Positions 55,369-64,000 of a stretch of 64,000 bases of DNA are shown here, piece after piece; position 1 is the stretch's first letter, and every line of letters begins with the position of its first letter. The DNA lies in contig JAHCVI010000004.1 of the NCBI GenBank assembly GCA_019096155.1, forward strand, positions 3,968,001-4,032,000, written 5' to 3'. The position numbers and the translations under genes are program-made. Source of the stretch: Staphylotrichum longicolle (Eukaryota; Ascomycota; Sordariomycetes; Sordariales; Chaetomiaceae). Below the pieces are notes generated by a model. The model was not told the origin of the DNA. It saw only the letters and a list, made by a program, of their open reading frames with translations, and made no database searches.

Positions 55369-55780
55369 GGGCTCTTTGGGGGTTGAACGGCCTTCTTTTC
55401 TTTGGGAGGCCTCGCCTAACTGTGGAGCATAGTATACCCGAATCCAGCCATGGTAGACCTCACACGCCGAGGCGCCGTTCACGCAACCCCGCTTAGGGCC
55501 CAATCGCCGGCGCGATTCCCATTCCCCCACTCTCCTCGATTTATTTTGTTTTGGCTGAATTGGCCAGGCTCTTGCTGCGGCAGCCGGCAGCGATATACAT
55601 GACAACTCTCGTGTCTACGTCCCGGCTTGGCACCAACCCCCTGAACTGGACTTTTATTGACTGATGAGCGATGGACGCGTCGAACTCCTCACGCCTCCCC
55701 GCCCGCCCATGTCAAGTAGGGTCCCGGGCCGAAACGTGCGTCGGTTTATTCAACCCTAAGTAACCCTAAGAACCGACGAT
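55369..55780. other. Intergenic region
   Basis: Downstream of the regulator gene. It contains two CCCTAA-type units at 55753-55769 (CCCTAAGTAACCCTAAG). No gene seen. Confidence 0.5.
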
Positions 55781-55799
55781 AAACGGCTAGTCAGGGAGG

Positions 55800-55893
55800 T
55801 CATTCTCGCCGACCCAGGCATCGAGACCGGTGCCAACCCAAAGTACGACACAGGCAGGCTTGTCTTTTGGCCAGCCACGCGAGGATTAGGACA
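55800..55893 (+). pseudogene. Relic of an unidentified gene 3' end (copy B)
   Basis: Sister of the relic at 47.28-47.38 kb. It reads ADPGIETGANPKYDTGRLVF then W-P, with a one-base shift before the SHARI-like end. The two copies share the same gene end but not the surrounding DNA. The parent gene is not in the window. Confidence 0.5.
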
Positions 55894-55987
55894 TGTTCGG
55901 TACCCAGACGTGATGAGGAGGATGACGTTGAATTTCTCCAGCTGCGTTTGCAGCTGAATGGTCGCGTGACGTCAGGCGTCCCAGAGT

Positions 55988-56401
55988 ATGGGGCTTGTTT
56001 TTTTGGTCGCGCACAATTCTACATGCCCCCCGAGCCTAAGCAAGCGGCTCTTTGATAATTCACACGCCACCGGTGGCCTCGGCGACGACACCGCAAGCCT
56101 CCTGCTGAGCTACGGGGTGGTGGGTCAATCTCAGCCACCAGAGATGGAACGATTCGGTGATTCTTCTGCGGACGAGCAGTCGGGCGCGACGGAGCTGGCG
56201 GCCGCGGCCGATGATGAGGACAGGGGTGCCGCCCATACCAGCGCGAGCAAAAGGGAGCTTCAACCTGCGTTGCTCAATGCCCTGATCGTCGAGTGGGTCG
56301 ATGAGGAGAACGGCATTGCGCGTCGCATTGGCAGGGCGGTCTTTTCCGAGCAGGGCTGGATGAAGCTGGGCCGGGACTGGAGGCGAATGATATTGCAGTG
56401 A
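55988..56401 (+). pseudogene. Probable C-terminal remnant of a HET-domain protein
   Basis: An open frame of 137 codons ends in ALIVEWVDEENGIARRIGRA then VFSEQGWMKLGRDWRRMILQ. The E-W-x-x-GIAxRxGxGxxxxxxW...W-x-x-I-x-L pattern is the usual C-terminus of fungal heterokaryon-incompatibility (HET) proteins. The preceding part is acidic low-complexity sequence. No HET domain proper is found upstream, where DNA is occupied by copy B and the regulator gene's 3' end. It is therefore best read as a detached 3' fragment. The similarity is by eye and modest. Confidence 0.45.
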
Positions 56402-56725
56402 CACACTTGCGCTCCGAAAAGGGGTGCGGATTCGCAGACTGCAGACACCAAGTCGTTCGAGCCTTAGAGTCGGGTTCCATTAGCCACAACGCCCCAGCAC
56501 GACGAGGGGAACACAAGGCCATCGGAAATGGTGATCAGCAACGCTTACTGAGTTGGCCTTCATTGCTTTAAGTGGGATATACGGCCAGCAATTGGGAGTT
56601 CTGAGGCAACAGCAACGCTCAAACTGCTATGGCCGGATGCCTCGTGGTTGTCATGCCTAAGCATCACCCTCAGTCAAACCCGGAGAACTTGGAAGCTAAA
56701 AAGCAAGTTGAAACGATGTACGCTA

Positions 56726-56839
56726 CAATCCAATCCAAGAGACTCAATGGCTCTTCGTCAAGATTTTTAGCCCGCTCCCCATCAATCCAATCCAAGAGAC
56801 TCAATGGCTCTTCGTCAAGATTTTTAGCCCGCTCCCCAT
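56726..56839. repeat. Perfect 57-bp tandem duplication
   Basis: Two identical 57-bp units (56726-56782 and 56783-56839). The second unit carries the last codons and TGA stop of the DUF3176 gene on the minus strand; the first therefore lies in its 3' UTR. Perfect identity suggests a recent event. Confidence 0.95.
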
Positions 56840-58843
56840 ATCACCAGCTAGATGCACCTTCACCGTCTCCGCCCTCGCGCTCAACGCGGCCTCCTGCACC
56901 TCCCTCGCCGCGTCAGCATGCTCCCCAGTCAGCAGCACCAGCGGCAATGCGCTGTCCCTCCACAGCGGCACGCCCCTCGACGTCCACATGGCCACCACAA
57001 CCGTGACCAGACTCAGAAACCAGACAGCCACCGGCAGCGCAAGCCACGGCCACTCGATGCGTATGTACGTCCCCGTCGTGTGGACGGCGCCCTCCGCCAC
57101 GTAGGGCGCCGCCGTGCCGTTGCGCGACACGGCCACGTCCCGGACCGACTTTGTCATGGCCGCGCCCAGCGCCCAGAACGCGCAGGCCACGTTGTCGTCG
57201 GGCGTAGGACACGTCGTACCGTTGCTGAACTCGGCGTAGAAGACGGCCTGCAGGGCGTCGTTCTGCCGAGGAACTGCGCCAAAGGCCGGGATGTCGCTCA
57301 CGCGGATTGCCTGGTTCGAGTCGTGCGTGAAGACGGTCCCTTTGAGCTGGCCCCCCAGCGGATCCGGTCCTCCGTAGGATGGGGTGGTGGTCACGGCTTC
57401 CAGCCATTGCGAGTGGATCGTGAAGTTTTTGCCGTCTTCCCAGGGCGGGGAGAGGACGAGGGACTCGCCGTAGCGGTAGCCGCCAGAGGCGGAAAACGTG
57501 TCGAGTACTTCCTCGCGGTACTCGCCGCGCGCGACCGAGGGCTGCACGCGGCGGACGCACGGAGACAAGGCACACTCGGAGCCAATGAAGCGGGTGTCAG
57601 CTCGGAGCACGTGGATCCCGTCGTTGGCCAGCTCGCCGTCAGCTTCGAGGTACGGGTTCTGGGTGCCGCCGAGCTGCTGCGGCGGCACGACGGCGCGGAT
57701 CGACTGATAGACTGTCTGTGGCCACGTCACGTTTTTGAGAACGGTGGCGTTGGCGGGACGGGTGGAGTTGAGGACCATGTACGTGGAGGAACCGGGGAAG
57801 TCCGGGTCCGCGATGTAGAAGAGGCTGAGGGGTTCGTTCCCGCCCGGGAAGGCAACCCTGCAGGATTGCGCCGTTGTTCTGTTGTCCGAGGAAGTGAGGG
57901 TCTTGCAGGTGCGGTTGAGTTGGGAGGAGAGGTCGGCGCAGGTGGAGCAGAAGCCGAGGGTGGAAAAGGGCGCCCAGGTGCAGTTGCCCGTCGGGCAGCT
58001 GAAGCGTGGCTGGAAGAGAGCTTCCTGGGTGGGAAGGAAGAGGGCGGTGATGGCGTTCGCCTTGAATATGGCGTCGAGGGACCAGGTTGTGGAGTCCATC
58101 TTGGGGCCGAGCGAGTCAACAATATCCGCCCTGGCTATCCACGCTGTTTCGTTGACGTCCACGTACTCGTCGTCGTAGAAATGGACGATCTGCTGGGCGA
58201 AAGGACCAGCTGCGGCACCGATGATGATGGCCAGAGCTCCGACTACCGCGATGCTCCTGTGAATAAAATTCAGCTGGTCAGAGGTAGGTATTCTCGACGC
58301 GTGGCCAAGGGTGAGGACATACCGGCCCTTGAGAGTCCAAGCCAGCATGGCGGCGCCTGCAACGCCTCGGCTTCCGCTGTCGAACGTCTTGTAGTCGACG
58401 AGATTCTTGCCATGCTCGGTGAACCAAGCCCACTTCAGCTGGCTGATGGCACTTGTGGCGCCGTACAGGGCCGCCATTTTGGACACGACGGCGAGGATGG
58501 AGATGAGCGTGTTGAAAGACAAAGACCCCCAGTCGGGGATCCGCTGCCCGTCATTACGCCGGAGGACGTACACCATCGCGACCAGGCCGGCGACCGAGAC
58601 CAACAGGGCGAGCAATTCGAAAGTCCAGGTCGCGGAAAGCCCCTGGAGAAATGTTGACTGGCGAGCTGCAGGTGGACCGCCGGGACTGGACGAGGGATCG
58701 TGGTCGGGGCGGTAGACGTCTGTGTCGGCGTCGGAGTGGGCTTGTCGCTGCCATTGCATGGGATAGGCTTTGGAGCCGCCCGCTGCGGGTGGGGGAAGGA
58801 GCTGTGAGGCCTCGACCCACGTCGAGGTCGGATGGGAAGCCAT
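56801..58843 (-). CDS. DUF3176 multi-pass membrane protein
   Basis: Exons 58843-58323 and 58256-56801; the 66-bp intron (gtatgt...cacag) is a multiple of three, so an uncorrected frame reads through it. 658 residues. The N-terminal DUF3176 block is clear: WTFELLALLVSVAGLVAMVYVLRRNDGQRIPDW, LSFNTLISILAVVSKMAALYGATSAISQLKWAWF, FDSGSRGVAG, and after the intron SIAVVGALAIIIGAAAGPFAQQIV. A long Cys-containing extracellular domain with several N-glycosylation sequons follows (CPTGNCTWAPFSTLGFCSTCADL). The C-terminal TM (IEWPWLALPVAVWFLSLVTVVVAMW) precedes the conserved GVPLWRDSALPLVL tail. Function of the family is unknown. It spans three or four TMs with a large lumenal loop. Confidence 0.93.
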   Translation of the reverse strand: MASHPTSTWVEASQLLPPPAAGGSKAYPMQWQRQAHSDADTDVYRPDHDPSSSPGGPPAARQSTFLQGLSATWTFELLALLVSVAGLVAMVYVLRRNDGQRIPDWGSLSFNTLISILAVVSKMAALYGATSAISQLKWAWFTEHGKNLVDYKTFDSGSRGVAGAAMLAWTLKGRYVLTLGHASRIPTSDQLNFIHRSIAVVGALAIIIGAAAGPFAQQIVHFYDDEYVDVNETAWIARADIVDSLGPKMDSTTWSLDAIFKANAITALFLPTQEALFQPRFSCPTGNCTWAPFSTLGFCSTCADLSSQLNRTCKTLTSSDNRTTAQSCRVAFPGGNEPLSLFYIADPDFPGSSTYMVLNSTRPANATVLKNVTWPQTVYQSIRAVVPPQQLGGTQNPYLEADGELANDGIHVLRADTRFIGSECALSPCVRRVQPSVARGEYREEVLDTFSASGGYRYGESLVLSPPWEDGKNFTIHSQWLEAVTTTPSYGGPDPLGGQLKGTVFTHDSNQAIRVSDIPAFGAVPRQNDALQAVFYAEFSNGTTCPTPDDNVACAFWALGAAMTKSVRDVAVSRNGTAAPYVAEGAVHTTGTYIRIEWPWLALPVAVWFLSLVTVVVAMWTSRGVPLWRDSALPLVLLTGEHADAAREVQEAALSARAETVKVHLAGDMGSGLKILTKSH

Positions 58844-59825
58844 CGCGGGAAGGACTGGAAGGCGAAAGGGATGGGGAATGAGGCCTCGGAACTCGTAAGG
58901 CGTACGGCAGTCACCGCCGCGTCTTATATTTCACCATCCTGGCAGACAAACCGTACCCTGCGCCTGCCCCGGTCACATCTGCCCCGGTGCCTTGGTCCCC
59001 GTCGGGAGCTTGAGCGGTCTGCCTTTGGTTTTGTCAGGGGCCCGGCGCGGCGCCAAGGAGAGGAACGCGGCAAATGTGGCACTATTCCGATTACAGTAAC
59101 TGCTCGAGTCCAATCGCCGCTGGCAGGCAAGGGAGGCACCGCCGCGCTGGCAAGCGTCCATGTCTTGGCTTTGGAAATGGGCGTTCGTTGCCGAGAAAGA
59201 CTAGATTGGTCACCAATCCACAAGAACAAAAGCCAGCTCTGTGTCCAGAGCGGGGACTGCATCACCATCAATGACGCAACGGATTGGTGATGATTAGGAA
59301 GTGGCAGCAAAGTGAGATGGTCAATCAACACCCTGATTACAAACATCCCTGACTTTGGACTCCCCTCTAACCTTTTTTGCTATGTCCCGACATAGTCTCA
59401 TCGCCCATTTCTTTTGGCGACATCCTCCTCCAACCTGTTCTGCATGTCTGCTAGCAGCTGCGGCGAGCCTCCTCGTCGATCTCCGCGCCGCCCTCTGAGA
59501 TGATCGAGTGCTTTGTGTCGACAGTTCTGCTCGGGACGCGACATGCTGCCACGATTCTTCTCATCGGCCTGGTTGCGGCCCTCGGAGGCTTGTGGAGTGG
59601 TAGTCGTGCGATTTGCTTTGAAGGAGTTGATTTCGGCTTTCCCGACAATGGCTTCGTCGTTTGTTTTTTCTCGTCTCTCGTCCTTTTGCCCAGTCATGCA
59701 TCTAGCCTTACAAGTACTGCGTCCCAATGTGGCACATGGCTTTGTGGCCACTTGGGGGCTTCTTGTCCCAATACTTTGCTCTCTCTCATAACCCTTGGTA
59801 ACCTACCTAAGTGACCCCAATGGGG

Positions 59826-59970
59826 TCGCTTGTTTCCTCTTCTTGTTTTTGTCTTTTTTCTTCTTCTTTTGTTTTCTTTTCTAGTTTTCTTCTCTTGTTT
59901 TCTCCTTTTGTTTTCTTCTTTTTTTCTTCTTTGTTTTCTTTTGTTTTCTTTTGTTTTCTTTTTGTTGAGC
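59826..59970. repeat. Polypyrimidine (CTTTT-rich) tract
   Basis: About 140 bp on the plus strand almost free of A and with few G, built from TTTTCTTCT-like and TTTTGTTTTC units. Confidence 0.9.
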
Positions 59971-60932
59971 AAGGTTGCTATCTGTAATTCTCTTCCGGCG
60001 CCATCTCCGCGTCCTGTGCCTTGCAGGTGGGCACTGCCGCGGACGGCTCTCTTTCTGTCCTTAGCTGGCACGTTAGTATCATTGCTTTAATGCTGTACAA
60101 TCCTAACAAGATACTGAGCCCACTTCAAGGGGCGGGAGCCACGCTGCCGTCGAGGAGGGGGTTTCGTAATGATATGGAAGATCAGTAAGACACACTAGAT
60201 GTCAGCGCTTAGTGTGGCGGAGCACCTAGCCATTGCGCCATTTGGATTTCAGCACCAGATCTTGTTCGTATAACGGTCAGCATATCGGCTTGTCACTACC
60301 TAAGGTAAGGCAGATATGCGGGAAATCGGGGGTTCGCGATTTCCAAGCCACCAAGCCACGCCACCGCCAGCACTTGGAACCTAGGGAACTCCTTCAATCA
60401 CTCTCCCTGTCGGCCCAGCTTCCGCCGTGCTTATCAGTGGACGTATGGATATATTGACGTGGGCAGCGATAAAGCTCGTGTGTACACCTCGGGCCATCTG
60501 AAAACCATTTCTTGATCAGTAGCACGGACATACGACTGCTTTCGTGAAGCTCGAGCAGGATCTTGCTCCCCGTCGCCGACAATGTCCGCAGACTGGATTT
60601 TGACCACGACCCCAAACTGTGCGCCTCGCATTATCTTCCGGAGGAGAGGGGGGGGGAGCTAATTTCTTTGCACTGGGGCAGACGGCTCGTTTTTTGGCGA
60701 GGAATACGGTACAGCAGCCGCACATGACATCAACCGATGAGTTTGGAGCCAAAGTGACGTCCTACGCAGGAGCCAGGTGCCCCCCGGCGTTGTCCCGACC
60801 CGTCATCTTCGCCGCTCCGCTGCTTCTCGTACCGGGTTGAGCTGTTGCTGACTCACGGCCGGCATTAGCGAGGAATCATGGGGTGTTATGTCCATCGGCA
60901 GGCTGCAAGATAACGGGGAAACCGGCCCCCCA

Positions 60933-60939
60933 TATAAAG
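60933..60939 (+). promoter_or_regulatory. TATA box of the 61.0-kb hydrolase
   Basis: TATAAAG in a C-rich context, 84 bp upstream of the ATG at 61017, followed by a CA/A-rich leader. Confidence 0.55.
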
Positions 60940-61016
60940 GGCGTCAGGTAGACGGGTGACATCCATTCTTTTGCAAACAAACACGACCCGCATAGAGTCA
61001 CTAAAATACCTCCGCC

Positions 61017-61976
61017 ATGGCCAACCCGCACCAGTACGCGCTCGAACCCGCCGCGCAGGCGTTCTGCGAGGCCACGGCCAAGACTCCCTTCCTATTTCAA
61101 GTCCCGATCGAAGAAGGCCGCAAGGCCGTTGACGTCCTGCAGGACGCGCCCATCTTCAAGCCCGACGTGGACGAGAAGTGGATCACGGTCGATGCGGGAA
61201 ATTGGGGCCAGGTACGGACGCGCATCATCAAGCCCAAGGGTGCGACGGGGCAATTGCCGGTCGTCCTCTATACGCACGGCGCTGGGTGGGTGTTCGGCGA
61301 CGCGCACACGCACGACCGGCTCTGCCGCGACATATGCGTCGGTACCGGCGCCGCCCTCGTGTTCCCCGACTACACACGCGCCCCCGACGTGCAGTACCCG
61401 GTTCAAAACGAGCAGTCGTACGCCGTCGCCAAGTGGGTCGTGCAGCACGGCAAGCCCGAGGGCCTCGACGCGTCCCGCATGGTCGTCTCGGGCGACTCCG
61501 TCGGCGGCAACATGGCCATCGCCCTCAACCTCATGGCGCACGAGCGCAAGGACGTCACGTTCAAGGGTGTCGCGGTCTTCTACCCCGTCGTCGACGCCGA
61601 CTTCGACACCGGCTCGTACAAGGAGTTTGCAGAGGGCTACTTCCTCCGCCGCGATGGCATGCAATGGTTCTGGGACCAATACACTGCCAACCCCGCCCAG
61701 CGCACCGAGATCACCGCCAGCCCGCTGCTCGCGACCGAGCAGCAGCTCGCCTTCTTCCCCCCCACCCTCATAATCACCGCCGAGTGCGACGTTCTCCGTG
61801 ACGGCGGCGAGGCCTTTGCTGGCAAGCTTCGCCGTGCCGGCGTCCAAGTTACCGCGGTTCGCTACGGCGGCATCACCCACGACTTTGTCATGGTCAATTC
61901 GCTGCATGACACGAATGCCGCGAAGGCGGCCATCTCACAGGCCGTGGCGCACCTCAGGGCTACTCTCCAATCGTAA
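61017..61976 (+). CDS. Alpha/beta hydrolase fold-3 esterase
   Basis: Intronless, 319 residues. The oxyanion motif is HGAG (His87-Gly90) rather than the usual HGGG. The nucleophile elbow is VVSGDSVGGNMA with Ser161, the acid is in TAECDVLRDGGE (Asp258) and the histidine in GITHDFVM (His288). Upstream VFPDYTRAP is the conserved strand of this family. The triad is complete. Bacterial-style HSL esterases of this length (about 310-320 residues) are the closest recognisable type; the absence of introns in an intron-rich region and that resemblance are compatible with old horizontal transfer, but many fungi carry such genes. Cytosolic; ester or lactone substrate unknown. Confidence 0.93.
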   Translation: MANPHQYALEPAAQAFCEATAKTPFLFQVPIEEGRKAVDVLQDAPIFKPDVDEKWITVDAGNWGQVRTRIIKPKGATGQLPVVLYTHGAGWVFGDAHTHDRLCRDICVGTGAALVFPDYTRAPDVQYPVQNEQSYAVAKWVVQHGKPEGLDASRMVVSGDSVGGNMAIALNLMAHERKDVTFKGVAVFYPVVDADFDTGSYKEFAEGYFLRRDGMQWFWDQYTANPAQRTEITASPLLATEQQLAFFPPTLIITAECDVLRDGGEAFAGKLRRAGVQVTAVRYGGITHDFVMVNSLHDTNAAKAAISQAVAHLRATLQS

Positions 61977-62355
61977 CTGTGGTCTATTAGGTATGCTCAC
62001 AAAAGATGGATTTCTGTAAACATTTGTGAACATGGGGTTGAATCCAATGAGACGAATAGTAATAAACACAGTTTTGTGCCACTCGAGAACTTCAATTAGA
62101 TTACTCTAAGCTTGGTCAACCCTACTCTGTCCAAGGCTGTTGTCGTGGATAGGCGCAAGCACCGCCCAAAAAAGACTAACCACTACGACCCTACTTGCAG
62201 GAGCTTAATGGATGCGCGGCCCGGAAGTAACCTGCCAGTAATTGGACATATCCCCCTTGAGCCACGTCTTGCGTCACTCGTTCTCACTTACGGGACGTCA
62301 GAGGATAGTGTCGAAGGGCGGGGAGGCTATTTACCGACAAGGCTACCTCTTGTTT
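61977..62355. other. Intergenic region
   Basis: 3' UTR of the hydrolase gene, AT-rich to about 62.1 kb. No gene seen. Confidence 0.5.
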
Positions 62356-62830
62356 AGCTGGAGGGTTTCTGAGAATGCGGTTCTCGCGCTGCGACCGGGG
62401 CGGCGTCTGTCCACACCAGCACAACTCCTACGGTCACGACAGTGGCTACGATGAGGGTCGCAGACGATCTGACATCCGATGCCGCTGCTTAAGATCGAAG
62501 ATCCCTGAGGTATGCTGCCGCCGGGCATCTCCACAGACGGAAGCATGAGCTCTAGCAACGTCGAGACAGGCACGGCTGCCCACCTAGAGCTCCCGCTAAG
62601 AATGGTTAGGTGAGAATGTGTGGCGGGTTAAAAGCAACGGGGCTAGGAGAGTGAAGCGCACGGAGGATGGTAAAGAGTACAACGGCGAGGATGAGGAGGT
62701 CAGCTGTAATTTCAGCGAGGGTGGTGAGCTACACGATGGTAAGTACGATGAAAGGGAGGATATAGATGAGGACGGAACGAGGACAAAGAGACCGAGGGCC
62801 ATAACTAGGAACTCCGGGGAAAGGAGCGCT
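62356..62830 (-). pseudogene. Possible broken membrane-protein gene(s)
   Basis: On the minus strand hydrophobic, membrane-helix-like reading is found in pieces that do not share a frame. They are MALGLFVLVPSS (about 62.80 kb); VLIYILPFIVLTIV, a stop, then LTTLAEITADLLILAVVLFTILRAL; and nearer 62.45 kb SDVRSSATLIVATVVTVGVVLVW with a polar tail and stop. The breaks could be frameshifts in a dead gene, or introns I cannot place. No family is recognised. Confidence 0.25.
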
Positions 62831-64000
62831 GTAGAGACTGCTGGCTGTATTGTTTCGTTGGCATCTACAAGGGAAAGGAAGGGTCGGATTCAGTCACCGT
62901 GACAAGATGCCCGCTGGATTTCCCGATCCTGGCTTTTGCTAGGCCACGTCCACGCCGCTGCCGACCAATGTCCCTTCACGGACCCGACCCTGTGGCTTTG
63001 CCGCGCATTGTTAACGCCAAGATCCGCCCTCTTGAAAGGCTGGTTGCCATGTGGCACAGCAGGCGAGAGTCATTGCCTCTTGCCCACCGTCAACCTTGGA
63101 CTGTCCTTCTCGCGCCGCCTGTCATGGTGCGTACGGTCATTCTGTCTTCTGGTGACGGCCTGCCTGTTTGAAGGCGGCATCGTGCCCAGAGTTTCGGCCC
63201 TGTCGCCCGCCACGCACCAATTAGAACTCGCCTGTCGATCCGGGTCTTGACCCTCTGCCCGAGCATACAAAGATCAAGAACAGCGGCAAACCGAAGGTAG
63301 CGCCGGGTGGCGTGCCGCTCCCCGTCTCTCTCCGTAGAGACATGGCCAGCGATGTCGTTCGCCGCAGGCGCTACTCTAGTCTCTGGGTCAGCCTCAGGTC
63401 TGCGGATCGCGTTCTGTGAGTCAATACTTCCGACTTAAGGCTCTTTCTGTTAATCGCAATGATCCACGAAGCTGCTGAATGAGCTGGAAAGTCTGGATAA
63501 CGTCCCCTTTTGGGACCACACATACCGAGGTCATGGTTGAGGACGTCACGGGACTCCTGGTGTTTGGGCTGCTCAGGACTCCCTTGATGACGATCGAGTC
63601 GACAGCCTCATCGTGGTTGGCGGTGCCGACAAGAACTCTGTTACCTTTTAGCACAGGCTCACGACACGCTGCCAGTGAACACCACAACACAACAACTTCC
63701 CTTTAATACAGCACCAACCATGACACCGTTTCTCGCTCGGCATCGTTTCCTATTCCCAGAGGTCTCTCCGCGCTCTTAGAGGCGTCTCACGCACGACGCG
63801 ATCCGATGCTAGACGAGATCTGGTCGCCGGCGGCGCGGCAGCTCGAGCAGCCGGGAGCTACACCAACGTTGACGCCACGAGTCAGTCGTGAAAATCCACA
63901 GGCATTGAGGGTCAGAGAATCACGGGAGGCATGCAGGCGAAGCTAGAGGGCTAGGAGTCGCGAACGCACGGCACAGGGCAAAAATAAGTCGAGGGGAGCA
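62831..64000. other. No supported gene to the right edge
   Basis: The last 1.17 kb has only short frames. The final 250 bp is GC-rich with many CGxxG steps and could be the 5' region of a gene that starts beyond the window. Confidence 0.4.

Larger units (their letters stand above)
58844..61016. other. Long intergenic region, 2.2 kb
   Basis: Between the DUF3176 gene and an alpha/beta hydrolase gene, which start divergently. It contains a long pyrimidine tract (59826-59970), a tRNA-like stretch with a hairpin (about 60.26-60.35 kb) and the promoter of the hydrolase. Open frames over the pyrimidine tract encode only Lys/Arg or Phe/Leu runs. Confidence 0.5.

Noticed and set aside
56852..58657. 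Plus-strand open frame of 601 codons
   Set aside because: Antisense of the DUF3176 gene, which has clear TM segments and family blocks.
59694..60071. Minus-strand Lys/Arg-rich frame of 125 codons
   Set aside because: It is only the translation of the polypyrimidine tract.

Overview
The window reads as nuclear DNA of a filamentous ascomycete (Pezizomycotina, most likely a Sordariomycete; the class is an inference). The evidence is short introns of about 45-66 bp with GTRNGT donors, internal CTRAC-like branch sites and YAG acceptors, GC-rich coding sequence, and families typical of these fungi: NACHT-ankyrin, C2H2-Zn2Cys6 regulator, DUF3176, DUF1989, NmrA-like, MARVEL, PL20 lyase and CYP450. 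There are no bacterial operons, no CRISPR and no IS elements. Twenty-six protein genes have usable models, one more (14.4-15.2 kb) is doubtful, and there are several gene relics. I placed splice sites by hand by requiring that frames join and family motifs continue; every multi-exon model sums to a whole number of codons.

Layout. 0-6.3 kb: a giant NACHT-ankyrin (NLR-like) receptor, cut by the left window edge. 6.7-10.6 kb (minus): a GPI-anchored Cys-rich wall protein, a class 3 lipase and a single-pass membrane protein. 11.5-13.1 kb (plus): a zinc alcohol/formaldehyde dehydrogenase-like MDR enzyme. 14.4-30.2 kb: a long block with every gene on the minus strand, holding a doubtful ORF, a MARVEL-type membrane protein, a phenol-hydroxylase-like FAD monooxygenase, a two-TM protein, a small mitochondrial membrane protein, an 1124-residue collagen-like glycine-rich protein of unknown function, a cytochrome P450 and a Rieske-AIF-type oxidoreductase. 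31.4-37.5 kb: a secreted choice-of-anchor-B/LVIVD beta-propeller-like protein, an unrecognised 331-residue protein, a DUF1989 protein and an HSL-type alpha/beta hydrolase. 39.3-43.1 kb: a sugar transporter, a secreted SnoaL-like protein and a PL20 glucuronan lyase, which together look like a carbohydrate-utilisation neighbourhood.

44.3-47.1 kb carries a ZZ-finger/EF-hand-like protein and a Cys-rich single-pass protein. From 47.1 to 49.7 kb the DNA is mostly debris: a second, diverged copy of the 3' end of the ZZ gene, a short relic whose sister copy lies at 55.8 kb, and a heavily broken DHA2-type MFS transporter. 50.6-55.4 kb holds an NmrA-like Rossmann protein divergent from a C2H2-Zn2Cys6 transcription factor. 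55.8-56.4 kb has the sister relic and what looks like the C-terminus of a HET-domain protein. 56.8-58.8 kb is a DUF3176 membrane protein ending in a perfect 57-bp tandem duplication. 61.0-62.0 kb is an intronless alpha/beta hydrolase. The last 2 kb has only weak, apparently broken membrane-protein coding traces.

How the genes may work together is inference. The redox and hydrolase genes (MDR, FAD monooxygenase, P450, Rieske-AIF, DUF1989, two HSL hydrolases, NmrA-like protein, regulator) resemble tailoring or catabolic genes. No PKS, NRPS, terpene cyclase or DMATS backbone gene is present, so this is not a complete biosynthetic cluster within the window.
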